Below, one piece after another: positions 34,731-43,881 of a stretch of DNA of 64,000 bases. Position numbers and translations under genes: made by a program. The DNA is from Brevibacterium siliguriense. Lineage in GTDB: Bacteria > Actinomycetota > Actinomycetes > Actinomycetales > Brevibacteriaceae. Location of the stretch: contig NZ_LT629766.1 in assembly GCF_900105315.1 (NCBI RefSeq), positions 186,001 through 250,000 of the forward strand, given 5' to 3'. The notes beneath the pieces were generated by a model. It saw nothing but the letters and a program-made list of their open reading frames with translations. It ran no database searches and had not been told where the DNA came from. Each line of letters opens with the position of its first letter. Within the stretch, counting starts at the first letter, position 1.

Positions 34731-35771
34731 TCAGTAATCCATACCCATAGCCGCACGAACCTCCGCTAACGTCGCATCTGCGATGACATTGGCGCGCTCG
34801 TTGCCATCCGCGAGTATTCGATCAACCGTCGTCGGGTCCGACTCAAGTTCTCGACGGCGCGCACGATGGTCTGCAAGGTATTCATTCACCGCCTCTGTGG
34901 CTAAGGACTTGAGCGCACCCGCACCAGATTCTCCTACCTCCGAAGCTATGTCTTCCGGCTCGGCGCCAGTGCAGACGGCCGCGGTCGCTAAAAGTGCCGA
35001 AACTCCAGGCCGCCTCTCAGGGGCAAAGGTGATCTGTCGCTGAGAATCTGTCTGCGTCTTACGAATGACGGCGGCCGTCTCGTCAGCGCTCATTCCCAAC
35101 GCTATGGCATTTCCATAGCTCTTCGACATCTTCCTTCCATCGAGTCCGGGAAGCTCGGGAGTCTGCGTCAGCATTGCTTCCGGTTCGCGGAATACGCCTC
35201 CGTATCGTTCGTTGAATCTGCGCGCGATAGTCCGGGTGATCTCGACGTGCGGAAGATTGTCTTTTCCTACCGGCACCAGATTGCCTTTGCAGAAGAGGAT
35301 GTCCGCGGCTTGGTGAACAGGGTAGGTCAGCAGCAATCCGCTCAGAGGGCGCTCTGAGGCGGCAAGCTCTGACTTCACAGTCGGGTTGCGCCGAAGCTCG
35401 CTGTCCGAGACCAGACTGAGGAAGGGCAGAAGGAGCTGATTCAAAGCAGGTACGGCCGAGTGGGTGAAGATGGTTGTCTGTGTGGGGTCGATACCGGCCG
35501 AGACGTAATCCATGATCGCCTCCCGGACGTTGTTCTTCACATTCGCCGAGGTGTCCCTGTCCGTGATCACCTGGTAGTCGGCGAGGACGATGAAGGTCTC
35601 GACTCCACGATTCTGCAGGCTGACTCTCTCGAGGATCGAGCCGAACAGATGGCCGAGATGAAGTGGGCCAGTCGGACGCTCGCCCGTGAGCATTCTGAAT
35701 TTGTCCGGTTGTGTTTCGACTTCACTGCGGAGCTGCGGCATCCGTAGGAGGGTGGCGGAATAGGAATCCAT
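34731..35771 (-). CDS. trpS: Tryptophanyl-tRNA synthetase (probably auxiliary)
   Basis: A 346-residue class I aminoacyl-tRNA synthetase: PTGPLHLGHLFGS (HIGH), DYQVITDRD, LTYPVHQAADILFCKGNLVPVGKDNLPH and RKMSKS. It charges tRNA-Trp. Codon use is visibly less GC-rich than its neighbours, which hints at transfer. Upstream is a 17-residue leader with three Trp codons in a row and a hairpin that can terminate transcription. In Streptomyces coelicolor an auxiliary, indolmycin-resistant TrpRS is controlled this way, so this gene may be an inducible second synthetase. Whether the cell has another trpS lies outside the window. Confidence 0.9.
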   Translation of the reverse strand: MDSYSATLLRMPQLRSEVETQPDKFRMLTGERPTGPLHLGHLFGSILERVSLQNRGVETFIVLADYQVITDRDTSANVKNNVREAIMDYVSAGIDPTQTTIFTHSAVPALNQLLLPFLSLVSDSELRRNPTVKSELAASERPLSGLLLTYPVHQAADILFCKGNLVPVGKDNLPHVEITRTIARRFNERYGGVFREPEAMLTQTPELPGLDGRKMSKSYGNAIALGMSADETAAVIRKTQTDSQRQITFAPERRPGVSALLATAAVCTGAEPEDIASEVGESGAGALKSLATEAVNEYLADHRARRRELESDPTTVDRILADGNERANVIADATLAEVRAAMGMDY

Positions 35772-35842
35772 ATGTGATCTCCCGATTGTGCGGTGATGCG
35801 GTCAGAGTTGCACGGGTCGCACGGAGAAGATCCACAGAAATT

Positions 35843-35863
35843 GCGGGCTGCCATGCAGCCCGC
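35843..35863 (-). terminator. Attenuator hairpin of the trpS leader
   Basis: GCGGGCTGC and GCAGCCCGC form a perfect 9-bp stem with a 3-base loop, read on the minus strand just after the Trp-rich leader and followed by AATTTCT. Part of its 5' arm can pair instead with AGCAGCC inside the leader, while GGCTGCT pairs with AGCAGCC earlier in the same leader, the usual 1:2, 2:3, 3:4 alternatives. Confidence 0.65.
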
Positions 35864-35872
35864 GGGTATGCG

Positions 35873-35926
35873 TCAGTCGGCTGCTGTGAGGAGCAGCCAC
35901 CACCAGTTGAGTCCGGAAATGCGCAT
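35873..35926 (-). CDS. trpS leader peptide (17 aa, three consecutive Trp)
   Basis: The peptide is MRISGLNWWWLLLTAAD, stop at 35873. TATGGT ends 6 bases before the ATG on the minus strand, so the transcript is probably leaderless. Three adjacent TGG codons would stall ribosomes when charged tRNA-Trp is short, and the coding stretch itself contains the GGCTGCT and AGCAGCC segments that compete with the attenuator hairpin at 35843. trpS starts 102 bases after its stop. Confidence 0.75.
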   Translation of the reverse strand: MRISGLNWWWLLLTAAD

Positions 35927-36270
35927 GGTCTCACCATACCTCTTACAGAAGTCACCTGGAGCACAAGTGCACGGCCGACGGCGTGAATGCGCACGTAAGT
36001 CGAATCCTGAAGGTGCCTGACCCCCAGACTGCGCTCGCGAAAGTTGTTCCGCTTTGATCTCACGGCTTGTATGCTCGTTTGCGATGACCGGACAGGAGAA
36101 CAGCCGCTCACGGATCGGTAACCCGGTCGACAGCTGAGCCGCAGAGGCCACGAGCGTTCTGCTCGCGGCCCACCTCATGATGAAGCCCATTTCTCAATTC
36201 TCAGTTCACCATGCCCGAAAACGCCTCGGGCGATCAGCGAATCAGAAACCTTCTGAAAAGGAACTTGATC
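35927..36270. other. Intergenic stretch between trpS leader and VOC remnant
   Basis: About 340 bases without a supported gene. It contains the trpS leader promoter and a hairpin at 36146-36170 (GGCCACGAGC and GCTCGCGGCC, one mismatch, 5-base loop). Nothing else is recognised. Confidence 0.4.
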
Positions 36271-36391
36271 ATGTCAGCAACTTTCAACCACACCATCGTC
36301 GCCGCTGCCGATCCAGCCGCCTCGGCGCAGTTCTATGTCGATATCCTCCTGGCCGAGCACACCCAAACATGGGGACCGTTGTCCTCTGCTC
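36271..36391 (+). pseudogene. VOC protein gene, only the 5' end left
   Basis: After AAAAGGAA and ATG the frame reads MSATFNHTIVAAADPAASAQ, then FYVDILLAEHTQTWGP, a typical start of a short VOC/glyoxalase protein. After WGP the similarity ends and sequence of a BCCT transporter begins in another frame at about 36380-36390. The remaining ORF stops at 36435. Not functional. Confidence 0.55.
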
Positions 36392-37126
36392 GGACTCTTC
36401 GTCTGCATCACCGGACCCAGCGGCTTCGTCACTAACCTGTTCGTCCGCTCCATCGGCGCTTTCGCCGGAGACTTCGTCGAACTCAGCTTCATGACCCCGA
36501 CGGATGCTGAAGGCAGCCAATGGATGCTCGGTTGGACCTACTTCATGATGGCCTGGTGGCTGTCCTGGAGTGCTTTCGTCGGCATCTTCCTGGCCAAGAT
36601 CTCGAAGGGTCGGACCATCCGAGAATTCGTCGCCGGAGTCCTTCTCGTCCCCAGCGCCGTGTTCTTCATCTGGTTCACTGTGATGGGCGGTTCGGCGATC
36701 AAGTTCGACATGGGTGGGGCCGGAATCGGTGAGGCCACTCAGAACAACCTCGACACTGCGTTCTTCAACCTCCTCGACCAGCTGCCGCTGTCCATGCTCT
36801 CCTCGGTCTTCACGATCATCATGGTCATCCTGTTCTTCGTCTCCTCCGCAGACTCGAACACCTTCGTCCTCAGCTCCTTGTCCTCACGCGGATCTTTCGC
36901 TCCCCGGCGCCCGGTCATCGCGACCTGGGGTCTCCTCACCGGAAGCTGCGCGGTGGTCCTGCTTCTCGTCGGTGGACTGGAGGCTCTGCAACAGGCCGCG
37001 ATGCTCTCAGCGGTTCCGTTCACCGTCATCGTGGTCGTCCTCGGAATCGCGCTGATCAAGGAGCTGCTCAGCGATCACCAGATCGTCGAGGAGGTCGCAC
37101 GCGAGCGGCGAGTGCTCGGGCTCTGA
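36385..37126 (+). pseudogene. BCCT transporter gene, 5' half missing
   Basis: The readable part starts at LLGLFVCITGPSGFVTN and covers the C-terminal half of a betaine/choline/carnitine transporter, including the conserved WMLGWTYFMMAWWLSWSAFV and AKISKGRTIREFVAG. Later helices run normally to a stop at 37126. The first ~300 residues (helices 1-6) are absent and the piece is joined to the 5' end of a VOC gene. A downstream start could in theory give ~240 residues but not a working carrier. Confidence 0.65.
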
Positions 37127-37218
37127 CGCGCGGTCCGATCACGCCGGCCGCTCACGCTACCGTCCACCGCTCACCGCATAACTCGGTACAGCGACAGCAA
37201 GGTGAGCGATCGGCACAT

Positions 37219-37962
37219 TCACCGCAGCTTCGCGGTCACCTCGGCGGCGGCGGCCTTGACCCGGTCGACGATCGGATCGGTGTCCTCGGGCAGGGTATCG
37301 GTGACGAACGAGAGGCCGATGGCCGCGATCGGGCGGCCCAAGACGTCGAAAACCGGCGCCGCGAGCGTCGAGATTCCCGGCGTGACTTCGCCGTGTTCGA
37401 TCGCGCTTCCGGTCCGTCGCTCCTGCGCGAGCACCGCGTTGAGCGCCTTCACCGAGGTCGGCCCCTTGCCCGTGCGCGTGACGAACTCGGTCTCGGACTG
37501 CAGCATCGCGAGCACCTCGGACTTCGGCAGCTGAGCGAGGATCGCCCGCCCGGTCGCCGTGAGATAGCTGGGCATGCGCACTCCGGTGGCGGTGATGACC
37601 GCAACGGATTTCAGCGACTGCTCTTTGAGCACGTATTCGGTCTCCCAGCCGCGGATGACGGCCAGCTGTGCTGTCGTCGCAGTATCCTCGGCAAGCTGGC
37701 GGACGATCGGCTGCGCCAACCGCTGCAATGGGTTCGTCCGCAGGTAGGAGGCCCCGAGCTCGTGCACACCAGCTCCGAGCACATACCCGGATTCGGTGCG
37801 AGCCACGAGCCCGAGCTCCTCGAGCACGGCAAGGATGTCATATGCGCTCGACCGCGGGATCTCGAGCGACCGGACCAGCGCGCCGGCCGTGATCGACCGG
37901 TTCGACGAGGCCATATGCCGCAGGATCGCGATCGCTCGCCGCAGTGCCGGAACCTCAGCCAC
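37219..37962 (-). CDS. IclR family regulator of the hut genes
   Basis: A 247-residue IclR protein: HTH in the first 60 residues (PALRRAIAILRHMAS, IPRSSAYDILAVLEELGLV), effector domain with YLTATGRAILAQLP and STLAAPVFDVLGRPIAAIGLSF. It is the last gene of the hut operon, 3 bases after hutF, so it is very likely the histidine-utilisation regulator. Palindromes before hutI (43882) and hutU (46076) are its candidate sites. The inducer (urocanate, histidine or formimidoylglutamate) is not known. Confidence 0.85.
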   Translation of the reverse strand: MAEVPALRRAIAILRHMASSNRSITAGALVRSLEIPRSSAYDILAVLEELGLVARTESGYVLGAGVHELGASYLRTNPLQRLAQPIVRQLAEDTATTAQLAVIRGWETEYVLKEQSLKSVAVITATGVRMPSYLTATGRAILAQLPKSEVLAMLQSETEFVTRTGKGPTSVKALNAVLAQERRTGSAIEHGEVTPGISTLAAPVFDVLGRPIAAIGLSFVTDTLPEDTDPIVDRVKAAAAEVTAKLR

Positions 37963-37965
37963 GGC

Positions 37966-39405
37966 TCAGCCCTCCATCTCCAACGCGGCGAAGGCCTGCG
38001 CGTAGAGTTCGGCGATATCGCCGAGTTCGGTGTGCACTCCGTCGCGCACGCGGACCTTGCCGCCGCTGACGGTCAGATGCAGGTCCGCCGAGGTGGCCGT
38101 GAGGATGATCTGCTCGTCCAGTGACCCCATGGTGCGCTTACTGTCGGTGCGCAAAGCCACGAAGTCGCACGCCTTCCCGACCTCAAGAGCCCCGACAGGC
38201 AGGTCGAGGCTGCGTGCCCCGCCTTCGGTGAGTGCGGTGATGAGTTCGGCCGGGGAGAACCGTCCGCGCTGACCGGAGCGCAGCCGCTCCCCGGCTTCGA
38301 GCCCCTGGGTCTCCCGCAGTGCGTCGAGGACGACGTGCTGGTCGGACCCCAGCGAGATCACGGCCCCGGCGTCGGCGAGTTCCCTGGCCGGTCCGATGCC
38401 GTCGGCGAGGTCCGCCTCAGTGCAAGGGCACATGACGATCGTCGATCGGGAGCCGCCGAGGATCGCGATGTCCTCCTCACTCAAGTGGGTGGCGTGGACG
38501 GCCGAGAGCCGGTTATCGACGACTCCCGAGCGTGCGAGAACTTCGGTCGGGGTGGCTCCGTAGGCAGCTTTGGAGGCCTCGTTCTCCGCCGGCTGTTCGG
38601 ACAGGTGCACGTGCACGGGCCCGGACAGTTCGGTGAATCGCGGCAGGTTCGCTGCCGGGACCGCGCGAATCGAGTGGATCGCGGCTCCCACGTGGACGAA
38701 GCTCTCACCTGGGGTGTTGACGGGGAATTCGTCGGTGAAGGTGTCGATGAGGCCGGCATGCCGGTCCAGGTATCCGTCGATGGTGCCGTCGCCGAAGCGG
38801 GCCTGTTCGGCCGAGAGCTCGGAGTCGATGCCGCCGGTGAGGTAGCAGGTGTCGAGCAGTCGAATCCGGATCCCCGCCGAGGTGGCCGCCCGTGCCAGCG
38901 CTCGTTCCATCTCGTGGGCGCGTAGGCCGGAATCGCCGTTCGCGTCCGCGTGGGGACGGTCGCCCGCCTCGGCACGAGGTTCCGTGTCGTGGTAGTGGGG
39001 ATGCTCGGCGCCGTAGGGCGTTCCGTCCTGAGCGTGGTGGACGTAGTGGAACTCCCCCACCGAGGTGTAGCCGCCGGCGAGCATCTCGGCGAACACTGCG
39101 CGCGCCACGGTCTCATAGGACTGCGGGTCGAGTTTCGCGGCGACGGAGTACATGACTTCGCGCCAGGTCCAGAAGGTGCCGCCGTCGCCATGGGTGCGTC
39201 CACGCAGCATCCGGTGGAAGGCATGGGAGTGCGCATTGACTCCGCCGGGCAGGACGAACCCGCGCACGGCCTCGGCGTCGGACGGTGCGGTGTCGATTCC
39301 GGTCTCGACGGCGGTGAGCGTTCCGGTGTCGTCGGCGCTCAGCAGGACTCCGTGAGCAACGCTTCCGTCGATCCAAGCGGATTCACACCAATAACGGGTG
39401 CTCAT
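37966..39405 (-). CDS. hutF: Formimidoylglutamate deiminase
   Basis: A 479-residue amidohydrolase that converts N-formimidoyl-L-glutamate to N-formyl-L-glutamate and ammonia in the five-step histidine pathway. Metal and catalytic motifs: GGVNAHSHAFHRMLRGRT, GYTSVGEFHYVHH, VHVHLSEQPAEN, SAVHATHL and SLGSDQH. FWTWREVMY is typical of HutF. Its start overlaps the stop of the M20 hydrolase by 4 bases. The presence of HutF means that an N-formylglutamate deformylase is needed next, yet no classical hutG is present here. Confidence 0.9.
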   Translation of the reverse strand: MSTRYWCESAWIDGSVAHGVLLSADDTGTLTAVETGIDTAPSDAEAVRGFVLPGGVNAHSHAFHRMLRGRTHGDGGTFWTWREVMYSVAAKLDPQSYETVARAVFAEMLAGGYTSVGEFHYVHHAQDGTPYGAEHPHYHDTEPRAEAGDRPHADANGDSGLRAHEMERALARAATSAGIRIRLLDTCYLTGGIDSELSAEQARFGDGTIDGYLDRHAGLIDTFTDEFPVNTPGESFVHVGAAIHSIRAVPAANLPRFTELSGPVHVHLSEQPAENEASKAAYGATPTEVLARSGVVDNRLSAVHATHLSEEDIAILGGSRSTIVMCPCTEADLADGIGPARELADAGAVISLGSDQHVVLDALRETQGLEAGERLRSGQRGRFSPAELITALTEGGARSLDLPVGALEVGKACDFVALRTDSKRTMGSLDEQIILTATSADLHLTVSGGKVRVRDGVHTELGDIAELYAQAFAALEMEG

Positions 39406-40669
39406 CGTGCACCTCCCGTCGCCGGGCCTCCCGCGCTGGCCTCGGCGAACGCGTTTTCGATACCGAGTTCGCGGGCGAGCACCTTGACGAGCGCGTCGAC
39501 TCCGGCTCTCTGGTCGTCGACCTCGCAGTCCTCTTCAGGAGCATGGGAGACGCCGGTCGGATTGCGGACGTAGAGCATCGCCGAAGGTACATGGGGTGCG
39601 AGGATTCCCGCATCGTGTCCTGCTCCCGAGGGCAGCAGCGGAGCGTCCGGCAACACCGAGGTCAGTCGCGAATTGAGGTCGGCGGTGAAGTGGGTGGTCG
39701 GCGAATACGACTCCTGCGAGATGCTCACCTCGACTCCGGAATCGCCGCCGAGTTCCTGGGCGCGACGGCTGATCGCCTCGAGCACCTGATTGACGACTGA
39801 GTCATCGGGGTGGCGGATGTCGAGCCAGAAGCTCATGGACGAAGCGATCACGTTCGTCCCGCCCGGATGGATGAGAGTGCGGCCCACGGTCGCCACGGCA
39901 CTCGCGTCAGTGCCGGCCGCTATCGTCGGGATATCCCCGATCACCTGGGAGGCGGCTACCACCGGGTCGGCGCGATGGCTCATCGGCGTCGTTCCGGCGT
40001 GATTGCCCTGACCGGAGAAGGCGAAGTGCCAGCGACCGTGTCCGATGATCGAGGAGCCGATGGCGACGGCCTGGTCGGTGCCTGCCAGACCGATGCCTTG
40101 TTCGACATGGAGTTCGATGAAGGAACCGATTCCGGCCAGCCGAGACTGGTCACGCCCGATCCGATTCGGATCGAGGCCATAGCCACGGGCGACGTCGGCG
40201 AAGGTGTCACCGGCAGCGTCCTTGAGCCCGAGCGCGCGGTCGGCGTCGATGGCGCCGGTGAGCAGCCGCGAACCGAGGCAGGCGACTCCGAAGCGTGCCC
40301 CCTCCTCTTCGGGAACACGGCGAGCGCGAAGGGCCGGGTGGACTGCTCGAGCGCGCCGGAGGACTTGAGCTCGTCGAAGGCCGCCAGCGCCGAGGCAACG
40401 CCGAGCGGGCCGTCGAACTCGCCGCCACCGGGGACGGAGTCGAGGTGGGACCCGGTGACCACGGCGTTCGTGCCCGGTGCGGTCGCCCACGCCCACGTGA
40501 TTCCGTTGGCGTCGATCTCCGTGTCGAGGCCGCGGCGGTCCGCCTCGGCGAGGAACCACTCGCGCAGCTCCCGTTCGGTGGCCGAGAATCCGGGCCGCTG
40601 GTAGCCCGGGCCGCGGGTGTCGCGGCCGGTGTCCTCGATCTGGCTCAGCAGCGAGACGACATCGCTCAT
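39402..40669 (-). CDS. M20 family amidohydrolase (AllC/N-carbamoyl-amino-acid hydrolase type), one-base frameshift near 40311
   Basis: Metal-site motifs of the family are visible: TGSHLDSVPGGGEFDGPLGV (His/Asp pairs), then after a frame change EEEGARFG, SFIELHVEQGIGL, and near the end SGAGHDAGILAPHVPSAML. At AVFP the frame is off by one; adding one base to GGG at 40311-40313 (plus strand) gives a continuous 422-residue protein. Such enzymes hydrolyse N-carbamoyl, allantoate-type or N-acyl bonds. Placed between hutH and hutF and overlapping hutF, it may serve as the N-formylglutamate deformylase; this is inference. Confidence 0.82.
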
Positions 40670-40814
40670 TGGCTGTTCACTCCGTTCGAAATCGGTCGGG
40701 TCCGGTGATGCGTCGGTGCCATGGTCGGTCGACCTCGGCAGCCGAGTCCTGATGGGTGGGACCGGTTATGCACCGATCCTGTGCTCGGGGTCTGACGGTC
40801 GCCCGGGCCCTGGG

Positions 40815-42491
40815 TCAGTTCTGGTGGGTGGTGGCGGCGTCGGTCCCAGAGGCCTCGGCGGCGGCCTCGAGGTTGCCCAGCGCAGTGAACTCGGGATCGT
40901 TGACGGCCGGTCCGCCGTCTTCCGGCTGCCAGGTTCCGGCAGCGGGGGTGACGGTGTGGGTCAGCGGTGCGACCGACTCGGCGGTTGCGACCAGCGTTCC
41001 GTCCTTGACCTTCGCGATGGTCTCGGCGAGTTCGGGCGAGAGGAACCGGTCAGGGCCTGGTCCGGGAACGGTCTCACGGATCTTCGCGATCACGGCTCCG
41101 GTCACCGGTGCCGGTGCGGCGTCACGCATATCGCAGGCACGGGAAGCTGCGTAGAGTTCGATGCCGACGACGGAGGCGAGGTTGTCGACGACCTTGCGCA
41201 GTTTGCGAGCGGCCGACCAGCCCATGGACACGTGATCTTCCTGCATGGCCGAGGACGGGATCGAGTCGACCGACGCCGGTGTCGCGCCCCGCTTGGCCTC
41301 GGAGACCATGGCCGCCTGCGTGTAGTGGGCGATCATCAGGCCCGAGTCGACGCCGGCGTCATCGGCGAGGAACGGGGTGAGGTTCTGGTTGCGGGCGACA
41401 TCCATCATCCGGTCAGTGCGGCGTTCGGACATCGAGGCGACGTCCGCGGCGACGATGGCGAGGAAGTCCAACGCGTGGGCAAGTGGTGCGCCGTGGAAGT
41501 TGCCGTTCGATGACACCATTCCGTTCGTGAGCACGACGGGGTTGTCGATGGCGGCTCGCATTTCGCGTTCGGCGACCTGGGTGGCGAAGGCGACGGCGTC
41601 GCGGGCGGCACCGTTGACCTGCGGGGCGCAGCGCATCGAGTACGCGTCCTGGACGAGGTGGGTGGAGTCGCGGTGGCTGGCCGTGATGCCCGAGTCGTTG
41701 AGCGAGGCGAGCATGTTCGCGGCCGATGCGGCCTGACCGTCGTGTGGGCGCAGCGCGTAGTGGAGCTCGGGGGCGAAGACGGCGTCGGTGCCGAAGAGTC
41801 CTTCGATGCTCATGGCTGCGGACACGTCGACGGCGGTGAGCAGATTCTCCAGGTCGGTCAGTGCCATGATGAGCATGCCCAGCATGCCGTCGGTGCCGTT
41901 GACGAGAGCGAGGCCTTCCTTCTCGGCCAGGGTGACCGGGGTGATCCCGGCCTTTGCGAGGATCTCGTCGGCCGGTCCCGCCACCCCGTCGGGCCCTTCG
42001 GCCACGCCTTCGCCCATGACGACGAGGGCACACGCCGACAGGGGCGCGAGGTCGCCGGAGCAGCCGAGTGATCCGTATTCGTGGACGACCGGGGTGATTC
42101 CGGCGTTGAGCAGGTCGACGTAGGTCTGGAGGACTTCGGCGCGGACGCCGGCCCGACCGGTGGCGAGTGTCCGGGCGCGCAGCAGCATCAGCGCCCGCAC
42201 AACTTCGCGTTCGACCGGCTCGCCGACGCCGGCGGCGTGGGAGCGGATGAGCGATTTCTGCAGCTGGGTGCGCAGTTCGGCGGGGATGTGGCGCTGGGCG
42301 AGCGCTCCGAATCCGGTGGAGACGCCGTAGACGGGCTTCTCAGCCTGAGCGAGAGCGTCGATGGCCTCGCGGTACTTATTCACCCGGGCCAGGGTGGCTT
42401 CGGACAGGGAGACCTTTGCGTCGCGGCGGGCGACGTCGACCACCTCGGCGAAGGTCAGTGTGTCGGGGTCGAGATCGATGAATGTGGTCAT
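40815..42491 (-). CDS. hutH: Histidine ammonia-lyase
   Basis: A 558-residue lyase that converts L-histidine to trans-urocanate and ammonia. The MIO-forming stretch is GSLGCSGDLAPLS with Cys144-Ser145-Gly146 rather than the usual Ala-Ser-Gly; CSG is, as I recall, also found in Streptomyces enzymes. Other motifs: YGVSTGFGALA (near 55), NPVVL, SSNGNFHG and QEDHVSMG. ATG 42491 begins at the family start. The C-terminus has about 45 extra acidic and Ala-rich residues. It follows hutI after 35 bases. Confidence 0.92.
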   Translation of the reverse strand: MTTFIDLDPDTLTFAEVVDVARRDAKVSLSEATLARVNKYREAIDALAQAEKPVYGVSTGFGALAQRHIPAELRTQLQKSLIRSHAAGVGEPVEREVVRALMLLRARTLATGRAGVRAEVLQTYVDLLNAGITPVVHEYGSLGCSGDLAPLSACALVVMGEGVAEGPDGVAGPADEILAKAGITPVTLAEKEGLALVNGTDGMLGMLIMALTDLENLLTAVDVSAAMSIEGLFGTDAVFAPELHYALRPHDGQAASAANMLASLNDSGITASHRDSTHLVQDAYSMRCAPQVNGAARDAVAFATQVAEREMRAAIDNPVVLTNGMVSSNGNFHGAPLAHALDFLAIVAADVASMSERRTDRMMDVARNQNLTPFLADDAGVDSGLMIAHYTQAAMVSEAKRGATPASVDSIPSSAMQEDHVSMGWSAARKLRKVVDNLASVVGIELYAASRACDMRDAAPAPVTGAVIAKIRETVPGPGPDRFLSPELAETIAKVKDGTLVATAESVAPLTHTVTPAAGTWQPEDGGPAVNDPEFTALGNLEAAAEASGTDAATTHQN

Positions 42492-42526
42492 GAAGAGCCT
42501 TTCCTTGTGTTCGTCGTAGATGAAGT

Positions 42527-43795
42527 TCAGTCGCGGGGTCGGTTGTCGACGATGAGCTCGCCGCCGGAGTAGACGCGTTCGACCAGCTGCACACCGGGCC
42601 GGTACGCCAGGTGTCGGTAACTGGGGGCGTCGAGGATGGCCAGATCGGCGCGGGCTCCCGCTCCGAGGTGGCCGACATCGGAGCGCTGCAGGGCGTTGGC
42701 TCCGCCGGCGGTCGCCGCCCACACCGCCTGTTCGACGGTGAAGTGCATGTCCCGGACGCCGATGGCGATGACGAAAGGCATGCTGTTGGAGAACCCGGAG
42801 CCGGGGTTGCAGTCGCTGGCGATCGCAAGCCGCACTCCGGCGTCGACGTAGCGGCGGGCGTCGGGGTAGGGCTGACGGGTGGAGAACTCGATGCTCGGCA
42901 GCAGGGTGACGACGGTGCCCGCCTCGGCGAGGACGGCGAGGTCCTCATCGGAGGCGAAGGTGGCGTGGTCGACGGACACGCAGCCGAGTTCGGCCCCAAG
43001 CTTGAGTGCCCCGCCCTCGGTGAGCTGATTGGCATGCAGCCGAGGTTTCATTCCGACGGCCTTGCCGGCTTCGATGATCCGCCGCGTCTGGTCTTCGGTG
43101 AAGGCCCCGGTTTCGCAGAACACGTCGATCCACTTCGCCTTGCTTGTCGCTGCCGGGATGATCTCGTCGATGACGAGATCGACGTAGCGTTCCGGATCGT
43201 CCTTGAACTCCGGCGGGACGACGTGCGCGGCGATGAGCGTCGATTCCTCGGTGTGCCGGTTGATGATGTCGAGGGCCCGGATCTCATCGGCAACGGTCAG
43301 CCCGTAGCCGGACTTGATCTCGAATGTCGTCGTGCCCTGTCGCTTCGCCTGTTCGAGGAGGTGGACGAGGTTGGCTTCGAGTTCGGCCTCGGTGGCGGCG
43401 CGGGTCGCGGCCACTGTCGTGGCGATCCCACCGGCCGAATACTTCTGCCCGGCCATCCGGGCCGCGAATTCCTCGGACCGGTCACCGGCGAAGATGAGGT
43501 GATTGTGGCTGTCGACGAAGCCGGGGATGACGGCCTTTCCACCGAGGTCGATCGTCTCGAATCCGCTGAGATCATTCGCCGAGGCGACTTCGCCATTGGC
43601 GATGTCATCGTCGTTGAGGCTCGCCCCACCCTCGCCGAGGCGGTTCGACACAGCGGTGTCCGCCTGAGCGGACGGCCCCGACCAGACGATTCGACCGTCG
43701 TCGATGAGCAGCGCCGCGTCGTTGATGACGCCCAGTTCGCCGAACGTATCGAGGTCGTTGACGACCAGTTCGCTGATGCCGGTGATGAGCTGCAT
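42527..43795 (-). CDS. hutI: Imidazolonepropionase
   Basis: A 422-residue amidohydrolase that opens imidazolone-5-propanoate to formimidoylglutamate. Family motifs: GFVDSHNHLIFAGDRSEEF, TTTFEIKSGYGL, AAHVVPPEF, LHANQLTEGGALKLG, VDHATF and ASDCNPGSGFSNSMP. An insertion of about 25 residues near 45-70 (GEGGASLNDDDIANGEVAS) is unusual. An AAGG site precedes the ATG. It is the first gene of the operon hutI-hutH-M20-hutF-iclR, with a palindromic operator 87 bases upstream. Confidence 0.92.
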   Translation of the reverse strand: MQLITGISELVVNDLDTFGELGVINDAALLIDDGRIVWSGPSAQADTAVSNRLGEGGASLNDDDIANGEVASANDLSGFETIDLGGKAVIPGFVDSHNHLIFAGDRSEEFAARMAGQKYSAGGIATTVAATRAATEAELEANLVHLLEQAKRQGTTTFEIKSGYGLTVADEIRALDIINRHTEESTLIAAHVVPPEFKDDPERYVDLVIDEIIPAATSKAKWIDVFCETGAFTEDQTRRIIEAGKAVGMKPRLHANQLTEGGALKLGAELGCVSVDHATFASDEDLAVLAEAGTVVTLLPSIEFSTRQPYPDARRYVDAGVRLAIASDCNPGSGFSNSMPFVIAIGVRDMHFTVEQAVWAATAGGANALQRSDVGHLGAGARADLAILDAPSYRHLAYRPGVQLVERVYSGGELIVDNRPRD

Positions 43796-43881
43796 GGCGG
43801 GTCGGGCCTTTCCGATCGAGAGATGTTCCCTCTCAGTATGGACTGCACGATGGCGGGGCAGAACCTCTCCGGCAGATATTC

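Noticed and set aside
40815-42722. Longer N-terminus for hutH
   Set aside because: The extra 77 codons overlap hutI and have no resemblance to histidine ammonia-lyases; family similarity starts at 42491.
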